Part shown: in pieces, positions 36,606 to 44,530 of the stretch
Numbering within the stretch: position 1 is the stretch's first letter
Layout of the letters: the number at the start of each line of letters is the position of its first letter
Assembly (NCBI RefSeq): GCF_030604785.1
Contig: NZ_JAUVVF010000005.1
Span: forward strand, 1 to 64,000
DNA length: 64,000 bases
Source: Paracoccus sp. (in: a-proteobacteria)
GTDB lineage: Bacteria > Pseudomonadota > Alphaproteobacteria > Rhodobacterales > Rhodobacteraceae
Reading direction: 5' to 3'
Program-made: the position numbers and the translations under genes
Notes under the pieces: generated by a model
Seen by the model: the letters and a program-made list of their open reading frames with translations, nothing else
Told to the model about the DNA's origin: nothing
Database searches by the model: none

Positions 36606-37501
36606 TCCTGCGCCAGATGGCCCCGGCCGCCGGGGTCACGGTGGCACAGATCTGGCAGGCTTATCAGACCGAGGTCGAAGGGCGGCGTCAGGCCGCCAAG
36701 CTGGCGCAGACGGGCAAGAACGTGCTGCCTGTCTTCGGGCATCTGACGCCCGATCAGATCACGGTCGAGGATTGCCGCCGGTTCATCGGCACCCGGCGCC
36801 AGGATGGGCGCAAGGACGCCACGATCAGGACCGAGCTGGGATGCCTGCGCACCGCACTGTCATGGGGCGTGAAGGCCAAGCTGATCCGCACGGCGCCTCG
36901 GATCGAGATGCCGCAGACGCCACCCCCGCGCGAACGCTATCTGGACCGGGCCGAGGTCGCGCGCCTGCTGGACGCGGCCAGCGATCCGCATATCCGGCTG
37001 GCCATGCTGCTGATGCTGACGACCGCAGGCCGGATCGGCGCGCTGCTGGAACTGACATGGGACCGCGTGGATCTGGACCGGCGCCTGATCAAGCTGGCGA
37101 CCAGCGACATCGGCCCGCGCAAAGGCCGCGCCACAGTGCCGATCAACGACACCCTGATGGCCGCGCTGCAATCCGCACAGAATGCGGCGCTGTCGCGCTA
37201 TGTGATCGAATGGGGGGGGCGCAAGGTCGGGTCGATCAAGACCGGGTTCAACGCGGCAGTGAAGCGCGCCGGGATCGACCACTGCACACCCCACGATCTG
37301 CGGCGCACCGCCGGGCGGTTTATGGCCGAGGCGGGGGTGCCGATGGAAGAAATCGCCCAGTATCTCGGGCACACCAACCCGGCGATCACCCGCTCGACCT
37401 ATGCCCGGTTCTCGCCGGAGTATCTGCGCGGCGCAGCCGATGCGCTGGAGATTTCAGGGCCGACTTTGGTTCAACGAACCAGAAAGCAAACCCCCAGATG
37501 A
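36473..37501 (+). CDS. int: Tyrosine-recombinase integrase
   Basis: 342 residues from the ATG at 36473. The N-terminal core-binding domain (MWNDDDGTRRRYRLAADTQKGAEREARDLI) is followed by the catalytic domain: TTAGRIGALLELTWDRVDL (catalytic Arg), HDLRRTAGRFM (His-x-x-Arg), LGHTNPAITRSTYARF (His and nucleophile Tyr). The stop lies 20 bp from the 3' end of the tRNA-Arg. The enzyme catalyses integration and excision through the core at 37548-37569. Confidence 0.95.
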   Translation: MRDYRIGRLKGRFVVMWNDDDGTRRRYRLAADTQKGAEREARDLILRQMAPAAGVTVAQIWQAYQTEVEGRRQAAKLAQTGKNVLPVFGHLTPDQITVEDCRRFIGTRRQDGRKDATIRTELGCLRTALSWGVKAKLIRTAPRIEMPQTPPPRERYLDRAEVARLLDAASDPHIRLAMLLMLTTAGRIGALLELTWDRVDLDRRLIKLATSDIGPRKGRATVPINDTLMAALQSAQNAALSRYVIEWGGRKVGSIKTGFNAAVKRAGIDHCTPHDLRRTAGRFMAEAGVPMEEIAQYLGHTNPAITRSTYARFSPEYLRGAADALEISGPTLVQRTRKQTPR

Positions 37502-37521
37502 TCAAAAACGCCAGTAATTGC

Positions 37522-37598
37522 TGGTGACCCCGGCGTGATTCGAACACGCAACCTGCCCCTTAGGAGGGGGCTGCTCTATCCAGTTGAGCCACGGGGCC
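37522..37598 (-). tRNA. tRNA-Arg (anticodon CCT)
   Basis: 77 nt on the minus strand, with encoded CCA. Acceptor GGCCCCG / CGGGGTC-A, D stem GCTC/GAGC, anticodon stem GCCCC/GGGGC with loop CTCCTAA (anticodon CCT), T stem GCGTG/CACGC. It contains the prophage attachment core and is intact, because integration restored the 3' half. The T stem differs from the displaced copy at 205-259 by compensating base pairs. Confidence 0.95.
37548..37569. other. Right attachment site core (22-bp direct repeat of 231-252)
   Basis: The 22-bp sequence GCAACCTGCCCCTTAGGAGGGG is identical at both prophage ends and lies in the anticodon stem-loop/variable region of the tRNA gene. Confidence 0.88.
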
Positions 37599-37682
37599 AT
37601 CACGCCTGTCTTAGGATGCAAGCGCTCAGGCGGCAAGAGTGTTTGCCGCGGCGGACCGGCGCGGCGGCGGCGGGATCGGTGC

Positions 37683-38573
37683 TCAGCGGCCCGGGGTTTC
37701 CCATGTCAGGCCGTGGGCCCTGTAGATGGCCTCGACGCGGCCGTCGGCGGTTGCGGCGGTCAGGATGTCGTCGACCTCGTAGCTGAGCATCCTCGCCGTG
37801 TAGAACGCCGTCGCCACGCCGACCGGCCATGTGCCGATGGCAAGGCCCGGCAGGGGACCGGATTCCACCGCGAAATCCGGATCGTCCTTCAGATGATGCT
37901 CAAGCTGCGCGCGCAGGCCCATCACCGCGACCACCTCGCCCTCGCGCAGCAGGTCCACCACGTCCTCGAGCGCGCGGCGGCGCTTGATGTTGGGCAGAAC
38001 GCCCGGCAGGCCGGTCAGGTAGAAATCGGCCAGGCGGTGATCCTCGACGCCCACGGGGCGGGTGCGGAAACTGCCCGGAAAGGGCGGCTCGTCGGGGAAT
38101 TCCGAGCGGCGATAGGCGATTGACAGGCGTTCCTGCGCGTAGCGCCCGGTCAGGGCGGTCAGTTCGTTGCGCTGGTCCAGTTCGCGGTTGTAGGGCACGC
38201 GCATCAGCACGTTGACGATGCGCCGGCCCATGTAATGGCCGCGCCAGATGTAGTTGCGCAGGTCCTTGTCCACATCCTCGTCGGCCGGCAGATCGACGAG
38301 GCGCAGCTCGACGCCAAGCTCCCGGGCGATCAGGCCCGCCAGATCAACGTCGACGCCGACCAGGGCGCCCCGGTCGTCGCGCCACGAATAGGGCGGGAAG
38401 TCCTGATAGACGCCGATCTCGATGAAGCCCCGTTCCCTGATCTCGTCGATGTCGATTCCGACCTGATCGCGGCCGGAATCGTCCGAGGGGTATTCACGCG
38501 CCGAAAGTCCCGACCCGGCCAGGGTCAGGACGATGGCGGCGATCAGGGCGGCAATCCCGGGGATCAGTCTCAT
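37683..38573 (-). CDS. XoxJ/MxaJ-like periplasmic binding protein for PQQ dehydrogenase maturation
   Basis: 296 residues. A signal peptide (MRLIPGIAALIAAIVLTLAGSGLSA) precedes the periplasmic binding fold: RGFIEIGVYQDFPPYSWRDDRGALVGVDVDLAGLIARELGVELRLVDLP. Compared with solute-binding receptors, the DLRNYIWRGHYMG and RVPYNRELDQRNE segments match the MoxJ/XoxJ group, thought to help lanthanide- or calcium-dependent PQQ alcohol dehydrogenases. It follows the cytochrome gene. It sits 85 bp from the tRNA-Arg, so the phage lands just downstream of this operon. Confidence 0.82.
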   Translation of the reverse strand: MRLIPGIAALIAAIVLTLAGSGLSAREYPSDDSGRDQVGIDIDEIRERGFIEIGVYQDFPPYSWRDDRGALVGVDVDLAGLIARELGVELRLVDLPADEDVDKDLRNYIWRGHYMGRRIVNVLMRVPYNRELDQRNELTALTGRYAQERLSIAYRRSEFPDEPPFPGSFRTRPVGVEDHRLADFYLTGLPGVLPNIKRRRALEDVVDLLREGEVVAVMGLRAQLEHHLKDDPDFAVESGPLPGLAIGTWPVGVATAFYTARMLSYEVDDILTAATADGRVEAIYRAHGLTWETPGR

Positions 38574-38606
38574 CCGCGCCTCCGTGCGGTGATGTGCGGT
38601 GGTGCC

Positions 38607-39317
38607 TCAGCGTGCGACCGACAGCCCGACGGTCAGGGTCTCGTCGGCGGTCCGCAGCGAGGCGTCGCCGCCGGTGTCGAGGATGATCGCGGCGCGGCGG
38701 GCGATGCTGTCGGCCTTGGGCGCCCCCGACAGGGTCGGCACGGCCTCGGCGATCTCGGTCAGCTCGGCCTGAATCGCGGCGATCTCGTCGGCATAATCGG
38801 CCGCGGTGGCCGTGCCTGCGGCGATCGCTTCCTGCTTGGCGCGCAGGCCGTCGCGGATCTCGCGCAGGCGTGGCATGTATTCGGCGATGCCGTCCGGATC
38901 GGGACGCGTCTCGATATAGGTGCGGATCGCCCACATGGCCTGCTGGTTCATCACGCCGTCAAAGGCGGGCATCCGGTCGCCCGAGCCGTTGCGCAGCCGT
39001 TCCAGATACCATTCATCGTCCAGATCCTCGGCTGCAAGATAGCGCAGATCCGGCGCCAGCCCGCCCGAGATCACCTCGAGCCCGTGGCAGCGCGCGCAGT
39101 TCTGGTTGTAGGCGCTGTCCCCGATGCGGACCGCGCGGTCCCAGTATTCGCCCGACGGGTCGCGGAACGGGTTCTCCAGCGCGAAATCCTCGCCCAGTTC
39201 GGGCAGCCCCTCGGTGTTCACGGGCTGCGGCGCCACATCGCCATGCGACAGGGCCAGACCGGCCGAGAGGCACAGGGCCAACACGGCCAGCGGCAGTTTA
39301 TTCAGGCTGTTGGACAT
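38607..39317 (-). CDS. PedF/XoxG-like c-type cytochrome
   Basis: 236 residues. Signal peptide (LPLAVLALCLSAGLALS), then NPFRDPSGEYWDRAVRIGDSAYNQNCARCHGLEVISGGLAPDLRYLA, with the CxxCH haem motif. MPAFDGVMNQQAMWAIRTYIE carries the probable axial Met region. This resembles cytochrome c-550 PedF, the electron acceptor of a PQQ alcohol dehydrogenase, but lacks the extra Cys pair often seen after the first haem domain. A C-terminal helical extension of about 100 residues (LREIRDGLRAKQEAIAAGT...) has no haem motif. Confidence 0.85.
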   Translation of the reverse strand: MSNSLNKLPLAVLALCLSAGLALSHGDVAPQPVNTEGLPELGEDFALENPFRDPSGEYWDRAVRIGDSAYNQNCARCHGLEVISGGLAPDLRYLAAEDLDDEWYLERLRNGSGDRMPAFDGVMNQQAMWAIRTYIETRPDPDGIAEYMPRLREIRDGLRAKQEAIAAGTATAADYADEIAAIQAELTEIAEAVPTLSGAPKADSIARRAAIILDTGGDASLRTADETLTVGLSVAR

Positions 39318-39397
39318 GTCATTCCTCCTGGTTCGTCTGTTCCGTCGCAGGCTATCGAGGGCACGGCGGCGGCGCTATTCGACCAAAAGCCATGCGA

Positions 39398-39835
39398 CTA
39401 TTGGACTATGAACACCCCCGCGAGGCCCCGATCCTCCAGCCCGCGGCAGCCCCAATCATAGGTGCCGGGGCGGATCGGCACGAAATACAGCTCGGCCTCG
39501 CCGTCCGAGCTCATCTCCAGCTCGTTCAGGGACGGAACCTTGATCTCCATCCCGCCGGCCTCGATCTTGCGCAGCCAGGCGTTGCGAAAGAAGGACGGCG
39601 CCTCCCAGTTGCATTCGTGCCAGCCCACCGCGTTGATCTGCAGGCTGTAGGCCTGCCCGGTCTGCAACCGGTACTCGGTCACGCTGACGCCGAAACCGCT
39701 GTCGCCCTGCCCGATCTCCAGCGTCTCCAGCGCGACGGGCTGCGTGGCAAGATCGCCGCCGATGGCATGGGCGGTCAGCGGGGCGATGGCGGCGGCCATG
39801 GCGGTCAGGGCCGCGAAAGCGGTGCTGCGGGTCAT
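39398..39835 (-). CDS. Cupredoxin-fold secreted protein with a degenerate copper site
   Basis: 145 residues from the ATG at 39835. Signal peptide (AFAALTAMAAAIAPLTAHA), then a beta domain with NAVGWHECNWEAPSFFRNAW and FVPIRPGTYDWGCRGLEDRGLAGVFIV. The last segment resembles the C-x-x-x-x-H-x-x-x-x-M-x-G loop of plastocyanin-like proteins but has Asp and Leu where His and Met are expected, so copper binding is doubtful. It lies upstream of the cytochrome and XoxJ genes in one direction and is divergent from the Ped-ABC genes. Electron transfer or a partner role is inferred from context. Confidence 0.7.
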   Translation of the reverse strand: MTRSTAFAALTAMAAAIAPLTAHAIGGDLATQPVALETLEIGQGDSGFGVSVTEYRLQTGQAYSLQINAVGWHECNWEAPSFFRNAWLRKIEAGGMEIKVPSLNELEMSSDGEAELYFVPIRPGTYDWGCRGLEDRGLAGVFIVQ

Positions 39836-39970
39836 GACATCTCTCCTCCTCCAGGGTCGGGACCAAGGAAAACAGAGGCGCGGCACGGGGCGAAATACGA
39901 CCATGGTAGAAGTTTTCATCCCTGCAACCCCCGCGATAGCCTCGACGCAGCCTTTGGGAGGGGGCAAGCC
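39836..39970. promoter_or_regulatory. Divergent promoter region of the PQQ cluster
   Basis: 135 bp separate the divergent genes. AATACGACCA (39894-39903) resembles TATTCGACCA (39376-39385) located upstream of the cytochrome gene. It is overlapped by the palindrome ACCATGGT (39900-39907). These may be activator sites for alcohol-responsive expression. No sigma70 promoter of good quality is evident. Confidence 0.35.
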
Positions 39971-41137
39971 ATCCGCTGCATCCATGCGCTACCCGTCTGC
40001 CTTGCCGCATTGGCCGCCGAGGCCGTGGCCGAGCCGGTCGACGTGCCGATCGCCTATCTGGAATTGCAGGTCGAGCGTCCGCCCGTCCTGACCAATCTGG
40101 ACCCGATCCCCAAGGATCTGGGCCGGATGGGGGCGGCGCTCGGGCTGGCCGACAATGCCACGACCGGCGGATTCATGGGGCATGAATACAGCCTGGCCGA
40201 AACCGTGGTTCCGGCGGGCGGCGACTGGCTGGACGCAGCCCGCGCGGTTCTGGCCGAAAGCCGCATCCTGGTCGTGAACGCCCCTGCCGAGGCGATCCTG
40301 GCCTTGGCCGATCTGCCCGAGGCGCAAGGCGCGCTGATCTTCAACGCCAGCGCCGAGGACGAGGCGCTGCGCGAGGCGGATTGCCGGGCGAACCTGCTGC
40401 ACACGATGCCCAGCTACGCGATGCGCGCCGATGCGCTGATGCAATTCCTCGTGTCGCGCCGCTGGACCGATCTGGTGATGATCACCGGCCAGCGCGACCC
40501 GGACCGCGCCTTCGCCCAGGCGCTGCGGGATTCGGCCACCAAGTTCGGCGCCCGCATTCGGGCCGAGAAGGAATGGGACATGTCCTCGGACATGCGGCGC
40601 AATATCGGGCAGGAATTTCCGCTGTTCACGCAGGATTTCCCCAGCCATCACGTGATGCTGGCCGCGGACGAGACGAACGATTTCGCCCCCTATCTGGAAT
40701 TTCACGCATGGGAGCCCCGCCCCGTCGCCGGATCGGCGGGCGCGCGCCCCGACGCCTGGTCGGACCGGGTCGAGGCCTATGGGGCCGCGCAGCTGCAATT
40801 GCGCTTCAAGCGGCTGGCCGACAGGCCGATGGGCGCGGTCGATTACGCGGCATGGGCGGCGGTCCGCAGCGTGGGCGAGGCCGTGACCCGCACCGGCACC
40901 GCCGATCCCGCTGATCTGCGAGACTACATCCTGGGGGACGAATTCGAGCTGGCCGCCTTCAAGGGCGCGGCCATCACCTATCGCGACTGGAACGGCCAGA
41001 TGCGCCAGCCCATCCCCATCGCCACCCGCACCGCGCTCGTCGCCATGGCGCCGATGCCGGGCTTTCTGCATCAGGTCAGCACGCTCGACACGATGGGGCG
41101 CGACCGCCCCGAAACCGAATGCACCGCCTTCGACTGA
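39971..41137 (+). CDS. ABC substrate-binding protein, PQQ alcohol oxidation type (PedA-like); non-canonical start
   Basis: About 388 residues. The frame has no ATG, GTG or TTG between the far upstream region and the mature protein. The signal peptide (IRCIHALPVCLAALAAEAVA|EP) begins at an ATC at 39971, which lies 6 nt after a strong gggaggggg ribosome binding sequence. A GYLE-like start (VPIAYLELQVERPPVLTNLDPIPKDLGRMGAALGLADNATTGGFMGHEY) matches the substrate-binding proteins tied to PQQ dehydrogenases. A one-base error or an ATC start are both possible. Coupled genes follow. Confidence 0.78.
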   Translation: MRCIHALPVCLAALAAEAVAEPVDVPIAYLELQVERPPVLTNLDPIPKDLGRMGAALGLADNATTGGFMGHEYSLAETVVPAGGDWLDAARAVLAESRILVVNAPAEAILALADLPEAQGALIFNASAEDEALREADCRANLLHTMPSYAMRADALMQFLVSRRWTDLVMITGQRDPDRAFAQALRDSATKFGARIRAEKEWDMSSDMRRNIGQEFPLFTQDFPSHHVMLAADETNDFAPYLEFHAWEPRPVAGSAGARPDAWSDRVEAYGAAQLQLRFKRLADRPMGAVDYAAWAAVRSVGEAVTRTGTADPADLRDYILGDEFELAAFKGAAITYRDWNGQMRQPIPIATRTALVAMAPMPGFLHQVSTLDTMGRDRPETECTAFD

Positions 41138-41150
41138 AAGGACAATGCCC

Positions 41151-42125
41151 ATGCTTGCCCGCACCGCATCCGCGATTGCCCTGTCCGCCCTGATGACCGC
41201 GCCCGCCGTCGCGCAGGAGGTCTGGGTCTCCAACGAACGCGACAACACGATCAGCATCATCGACGTCCCCACGCTGGAGGTGATCGAGACGATCGAGGTC
41301 GGCGCCCGCCCCCGCGGGCTGATGTTCAGCCACGATTACAAGGTCGCCTATCTCTGCGCCTCGGATGACAGCACGATCCAGGTGATCGACACGGCCACGC
41401 GCGAGATCCTGCACAACCTGCCCTCGGGCGAGAACCCCGAGACCTTTGCCCTGCATCCCGACAACCGCCACATCTACATCTCGAACGAGGATGACAACAT
41501 CACCTCGGTCCTTGATGTGGTGGACCGCAGGATCGTGGCGCAGATCCCGGTCGGGGTGGAGCCCGAGGGCAAGGCGATCAACCATGCGGGCACCATCGCC
41601 ATCACCACCTCGGAAACGACCAACATGGCGCATTGGATCGACACGACCACGCACGAGATCTTTCAGAACTCGCTGGTCGGGTCGCGCCCGCGCCATGCCG
41701 AATTCACCACCGACGACAAGCGCCTTGTCGTCAGCGCCGAGATCGGCGGCGGACTGCATGTCTTCGATACCGAGACGTTCGAGGAACTGGCCGAGATCCG
41801 CTTCGAGATCCCCGATGTCCATCCCCACGACATCCAGCCCGTGGGCTTTCGTCTGACCGATGACATGACCCGCGCCTATGTCGCGCTTGGGCCAGCGAAC
41901 CGCGTCGCGGTCGTGGACATGCAGACATACGAGGTGCTGGATTACCACCTTGTCGGCCGGCGCGTCTGGCACATGACCATGTCGGATGACGAGACGATGC
42001 TGTTCACGACGAACGGCGTCTCGGGCGATGTGACGGTGATCGACCTGACACGTCAGGAACCCGTCAAGACGATCAAGGTCGGCCGCTTTCCCTGGGGCGC
42101 GGCCTACCGCCCCGCCGACAGTTGA
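41151..42125 (+). CDS. PQQ-associated YVTN beta-propeller protein
   Basis: 324 residues from the ATG at 41151 (AAGGA 8 nt upstream; ATG at 41145 possible). A signal peptide is followed by repeats of the YVTN type: WVSNERDNTISIIDVPTLEVIETIEVGARPRGL, then AYLCASDDSTIQVIDTATREIL, IYISNEDDNITSVLDVVDRRIV and so on, seven blades in all. Matches the beta-propeller protein found beside PQQ ABC transporters. Probably periplasmic, perhaps a sensor or a dehydrogenase partner. Overlaps the next gene by 4 bp. Confidence 0.88.
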   Translation: MLARTASAIALSALMTAPAVAQEVWVSNERDNTISIIDVPTLEVIETIEVGARPRGLMFSHDYKVAYLCASDDSTIQVIDTATREILHNLPSGENPETFALHPDNRHIYISNEDDNITSVLDVVDRRIVAQIPVGVEPEGKAINHAGTIAITTSETTNMAHWIDTTTHEIFQNSLVGSRPRHAEFTTDDKRLVVSAEIGGGLHVFDTETFEELAEIRFEIPDVHPHDIQPVGFRLTDDMTRAYVALGPANRVAVVDMQTYEVLDYHLVGRRVWHMTMSDDETMLFTTNGVSGDVTVIDLTRQEPVKTIKVGRFPWGAAYRPADS

Positions 42126-42844
42126 TGAACGCGCTCGAGGTCCTGGACCTGAGCTTCCGCTACGGGCGGAAAGAGGCGCTCAAGGGCGTCTCTTTCCATG
42201 TCGGCGCGGGGGAATTCTGCGCGCTTCTGGGGCCGAACGGGGCCGGCAAATCGACGCTGTTCGCGCTGCTGACGCGGCTTTTCGTGGCCCGACAGGGGCG
42301 GATCAGCGTCATGGGCCAGGATCTTCAGGCCCATCCCCGCACGGCGCTGGCGCGGATGGGGGTGGTCTTCCAGCAGATGACGCTGGATCTTGATCTCAGC
42401 GTGGCGCGCAACCTGGCCTATTTCGGCGCCCTGCACGGCCTGTCGGCGCGGCAATCCGCGATGCGCGCGACCGAGGTTCTGGAACGGCTGGACATGGCCG
42501 AACGCGCCCGCGAACGCGCCCGCGACCTGAATGGCGGTCATCGGCGGCGGCTAGAAATCGCGCGCGCCCTGATGCACCGACCGCGCCTTCTGCTGCTGGA
42601 CGAGCCGACCGTCGGTCTGGATGCCCGGTCGCGCGCGGCGATCACGGCGCATGTCCATGCGCTGGCGCGCGAGGACGGGCTGGCCGTCCTGTGGGCCACG
42701 CATCTGGTCGACGAGGTGGCCCCCCACGACAGCGCGATCATCCTGCATCAGGGCGCGATCCTGCAATCGGGCCGCGCGGATGCACTGGCTCCGCCGGGCG
42801 GGCTGGGCGCACATTTCCTGGCCCTGACCGAGGAAACCGCATGA
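42122..42844 (+). CDS. ABC transporter ATP-binding protein of the PQQ cluster
   Basis: 240 residues. Walker A LGPNGAGKSTLFALL, Q loop VVFQQMTLDL, signature-like LNGGHRRRLEIARALM, Walker B LLLLDEPTVGLD and H-loop WATHLV are all visible. The signature has LNGGH in place of the usual LSGGQ, as in some Ped-type ATPases. It starts at ATGA on the preceding gene. It pairs with the next permease. Confidence 0.93.
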   Translation: MMNALEVLDLSFRYGRKEALKGVSFHVGAGEFCALLGPNGAGKSTLFALLTRLFVARQGRISVMGQDLQAHPRTALARMGVVFQQMTLDLDLSVARNLAYFGALHGLSARQSAMRATEVLERLDMAERARERARDLNGGHRRRLEIARALMHRPRLLLLDEPTVGLDARSRAAITAHVHALAREDGLAVLWATHLVDEVAPHDSAIILHQGAILQSGRADALAPPGGLGAHFLALTEETA

Positions 42845-43635
42845 GACCCGCCCTGCGCGCCATGACCGCGATCCTGACGCGCGAGGCGCTGCGCTTCGTG
42901 ACGCAGCGCGAACGCTTCCTGGCCGCGCTGGTGCGCCCGCTGATCTGGCTTCTGGTCTTTGCTGCAGGCTTTCGTGCCGCTCTTGGCCTGTCGATCACGC
43001 CGCCCTACCAGACCTACATCACCTACGAGATCTACATCCTTCCGGGCCTCGTCGCGATGATCCAGCTGTTCAACGCGATGCAATCGGCGCTGAGCCTCGT
43101 CTATGACCGCGAGATGGGCTCGATGCGGCTGCTGCTGACCGCGCCCATGCCGCGCTGGTGGCTGCTGTTCTGCAAGCTGCTGGCGGGGGTGCTGGTCTCC
43201 ATCCTGCAGGTCTACGGCTTCCTTGCGATCGCCTGGGCCTTCGGCATCCGGCTGCCGCCGCTCGGCTATCTGGCGGTGCTGCCGGCGCTGCTTGTCTCGG
43301 GGCTGATGCTGGGGGCGGTGGGGCTGTTTCTGGCCTCGACCATCCGGCAGCTCGAGAATTTCGCGGGCGTGATGAACTTCGTGATCTTCCCGGTCTTCTT
43401 CCTGTCCACGGCGCTCTACCCGCTGTGGCGCATGGCCGAATCCTCGCGCCTGCTGCGCGACATCTGCGCGTGGAACCCCTTTACCCATGCGGTCGAGCTG
43501 ATCCGCTTCGCGCTTTACCTTCGGCTGAACCCGGAAAGCCTTGGCTGGGTGGCCCTGACCTTCGCGCTGTTCCTGGCGCTCGCCCTTTGGGGATTCGATC
43601 CCGCGCGTGGTATCATGACGCGCAAGACACGCTGA
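42841..43635 (+). CDS. ABC-2 type permease of the PQQ cluster
   Basis: 264 residues from the ATG at 42841 (4-bp overlap). Six hydrophobic segments; motifs of ABC-2 exporters include AMQSALSLVYDREMGSMRLLLTAPMPRWWLLFCKLLAG and LENFAGVMNFVIFPVFFLSTALYPLWRM. Together with the ATPase it forms an exporter-type transporter, which is notable because the cluster also has a binding-protein gene of importer type. Substrate unknown. Confidence 0.9.
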   Translation: MRPALRAMTAILTREALRFVTQRERFLAALVRPLIWLLVFAAGFRAALGLSITPPYQTYITYEIYILPGLVAMIQLFNAMQSALSLVYDREMGSMRLLLTAPMPRWWLLFCKLLAGVLVSILQVYGFLAIAWAFGIRLPPLGYLAVLPALLVSGLMLGAVGLFLASTIRQLENFAGVMNFVIFPVFFLSTALYPLWRMAESSRLLRDICAWNPFTHAVELIRFALYLRLNPESLGWVALTFALFLALALWGFDPARGIMTRKTR

Positions 43636-43649
43636 ACCGGAGAATTGCC

Positions 43650-44192
43650 ATGCGCCTGATTCCGACGCTTCTGCTGATCGCCCTGCCCCTGCCCGCCCTG
43701 GCCGAGGAAGACCTGACCCAATACGGCACCACCAACCCTGAAGAGATGACCCTGAACCGGCTGGTCGAACGCGCAGCCGAAGGCGATGTCGACATGATGG
43801 TCTGCGCCAACGGTTATCTGGCCACGAAATCGGGCCGCCACGAACAGGCGCGCACCATCTTCGAGGCCTGCGCCGAGGCCGGCTGGACGCAGGCCATGAC
43901 CTGGATGAGCCAGCTTGACCATAACGGCCTGGGCGCCGAGGAGAATCCCGACCGCGCGACCGAATGGAGCCGCCGCGCCGCCGAACTGGGCGATCCGGTC
44001 GGCAGCTTCAATCACGGCATCGACATGATGCGCGGACGCGGCGTGGCCAAGGATGTCGAGGGCGGACGCGCGCTGGTGGACCGCGCCGCCGATGAGGGCC
44101 TGCTGATCGCGCAGCGGCTTCGGGCCGCCGATTACGATCTCGACGCGGTGACCCCGGACGCGGACGAATGGAAATACGCGCCGATGTTCTGA
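43650..44192 (+). CDS. Sel1-like repeat secreted protein
   Basis: 180 residues, with a signal peptide (MRLIPTLLLIALPLPALA). It contains SLR-type helices (RTIFEACAEAGWTQAMTWMSQLDHNGLGAEENPDRATEWSRRAAELGDPVGSFNHGIDMMRGRGVAKDVEGGRALVDRAADEG) that pair as three Sel1-like repeats. It follows the permease by 14 bp and is probably part of the same operon. Likely mediates protein interaction in the periplasm. Confidence 0.8.
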   Translation: MRLIPTLLLIALPLPALAEEDLTQYGTTNPEEMTLNRLVERAAEGDVDMMVCANGYLATKSGRHEQARTIFEACAEAGWTQAMTWMSQLDHNGLGAEENPDRATEWSRRAAELGDPVGSFNHGIDMMRGRGVAKDVEGGRALVDRAADEGLLIAQRLRAADYDLDAVTPDADEWKYAPMF

Positions 44193-44321
44193 CCCTTGCG
44201 GCCCTGCACCACGACAAGGGCGGATGGGTTGGATGGACCCTGCGGACGGCTCATCGGCACGGGCAAACGAGCCTGCTCAACGCCGGCGATCGTGTAATCT
44301 GCGATGATTATCAAGGAGAAG

Positions 44322-44396
44322 TGGCAGCCCGTAGGGGAATCGAACCCCTCTTTCCAGGTTGAAAACCTGGCGTCCTAACCGATAGACGAACGGGCC
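44322..44396 (-). tRNA. tRNA-Glu (anticodon TTC)
   Basis: 75 nt with encoded CCA. Anticodon stem CCAGG/CCTGG and loop TTTTCAA give anticodon TTC. Acceptor GGCCCGT / ACGGGCT with one G-T pair; T stem AGGGG/CCCCT. It lies between convergent genes on an otherwise gene-free stretch (44193-44530). Confidence 0.95.
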
Positions 44397-44530
44397 ACTT
44401 TCTGTTTCGCTTCCGACGCTTGCCGTCTGCGTGAGGCGGTAATTAGGCAAAGGCGGCGGGGGCTGCAAGCGGAAAAAACACCTCGTGGCGATTTTTTTCG
44501 CCCCCGCCCCTGATGCGCCTTATTCCCCCG

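Larger units (their letters stand above)
205..37569. mobile_element. Complete siphovirus-type prophage integrated in tRNA-Arg(CCT)
   Basis: The element is bounded by a 22-bp identical repeat (231-252 and 37548-37569) within two copies of the tRNA-Arg 3' half. It contains every module expected of an HK97-type temperate siphovirus: integrase and excisionase, repressor and cro, primase/helicase, small and large terminase, portal, prohead protease, major capsid protein, head-tail joining proteins, tail tube, tail chaperones, tape measure, tail tip, fibres and lysis genes. I see no frameshift in any structural gene. The one doubtful reading frame is the ASCH-like gene near 34.1 kb. The length, about 37.3 kb, suits a functional phage. 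Whether it can be induced cannot be read from sequence. Confidence 0.93.

Noticed and set aside
38870-39970. Upstream part of the frame containing the PedA-like protein
   Set aside because: The sequence before 39971 is antisense to the cytochrome and cupredoxin genes and is Arg/Pro-rich; the real protein begins at the signal peptide.
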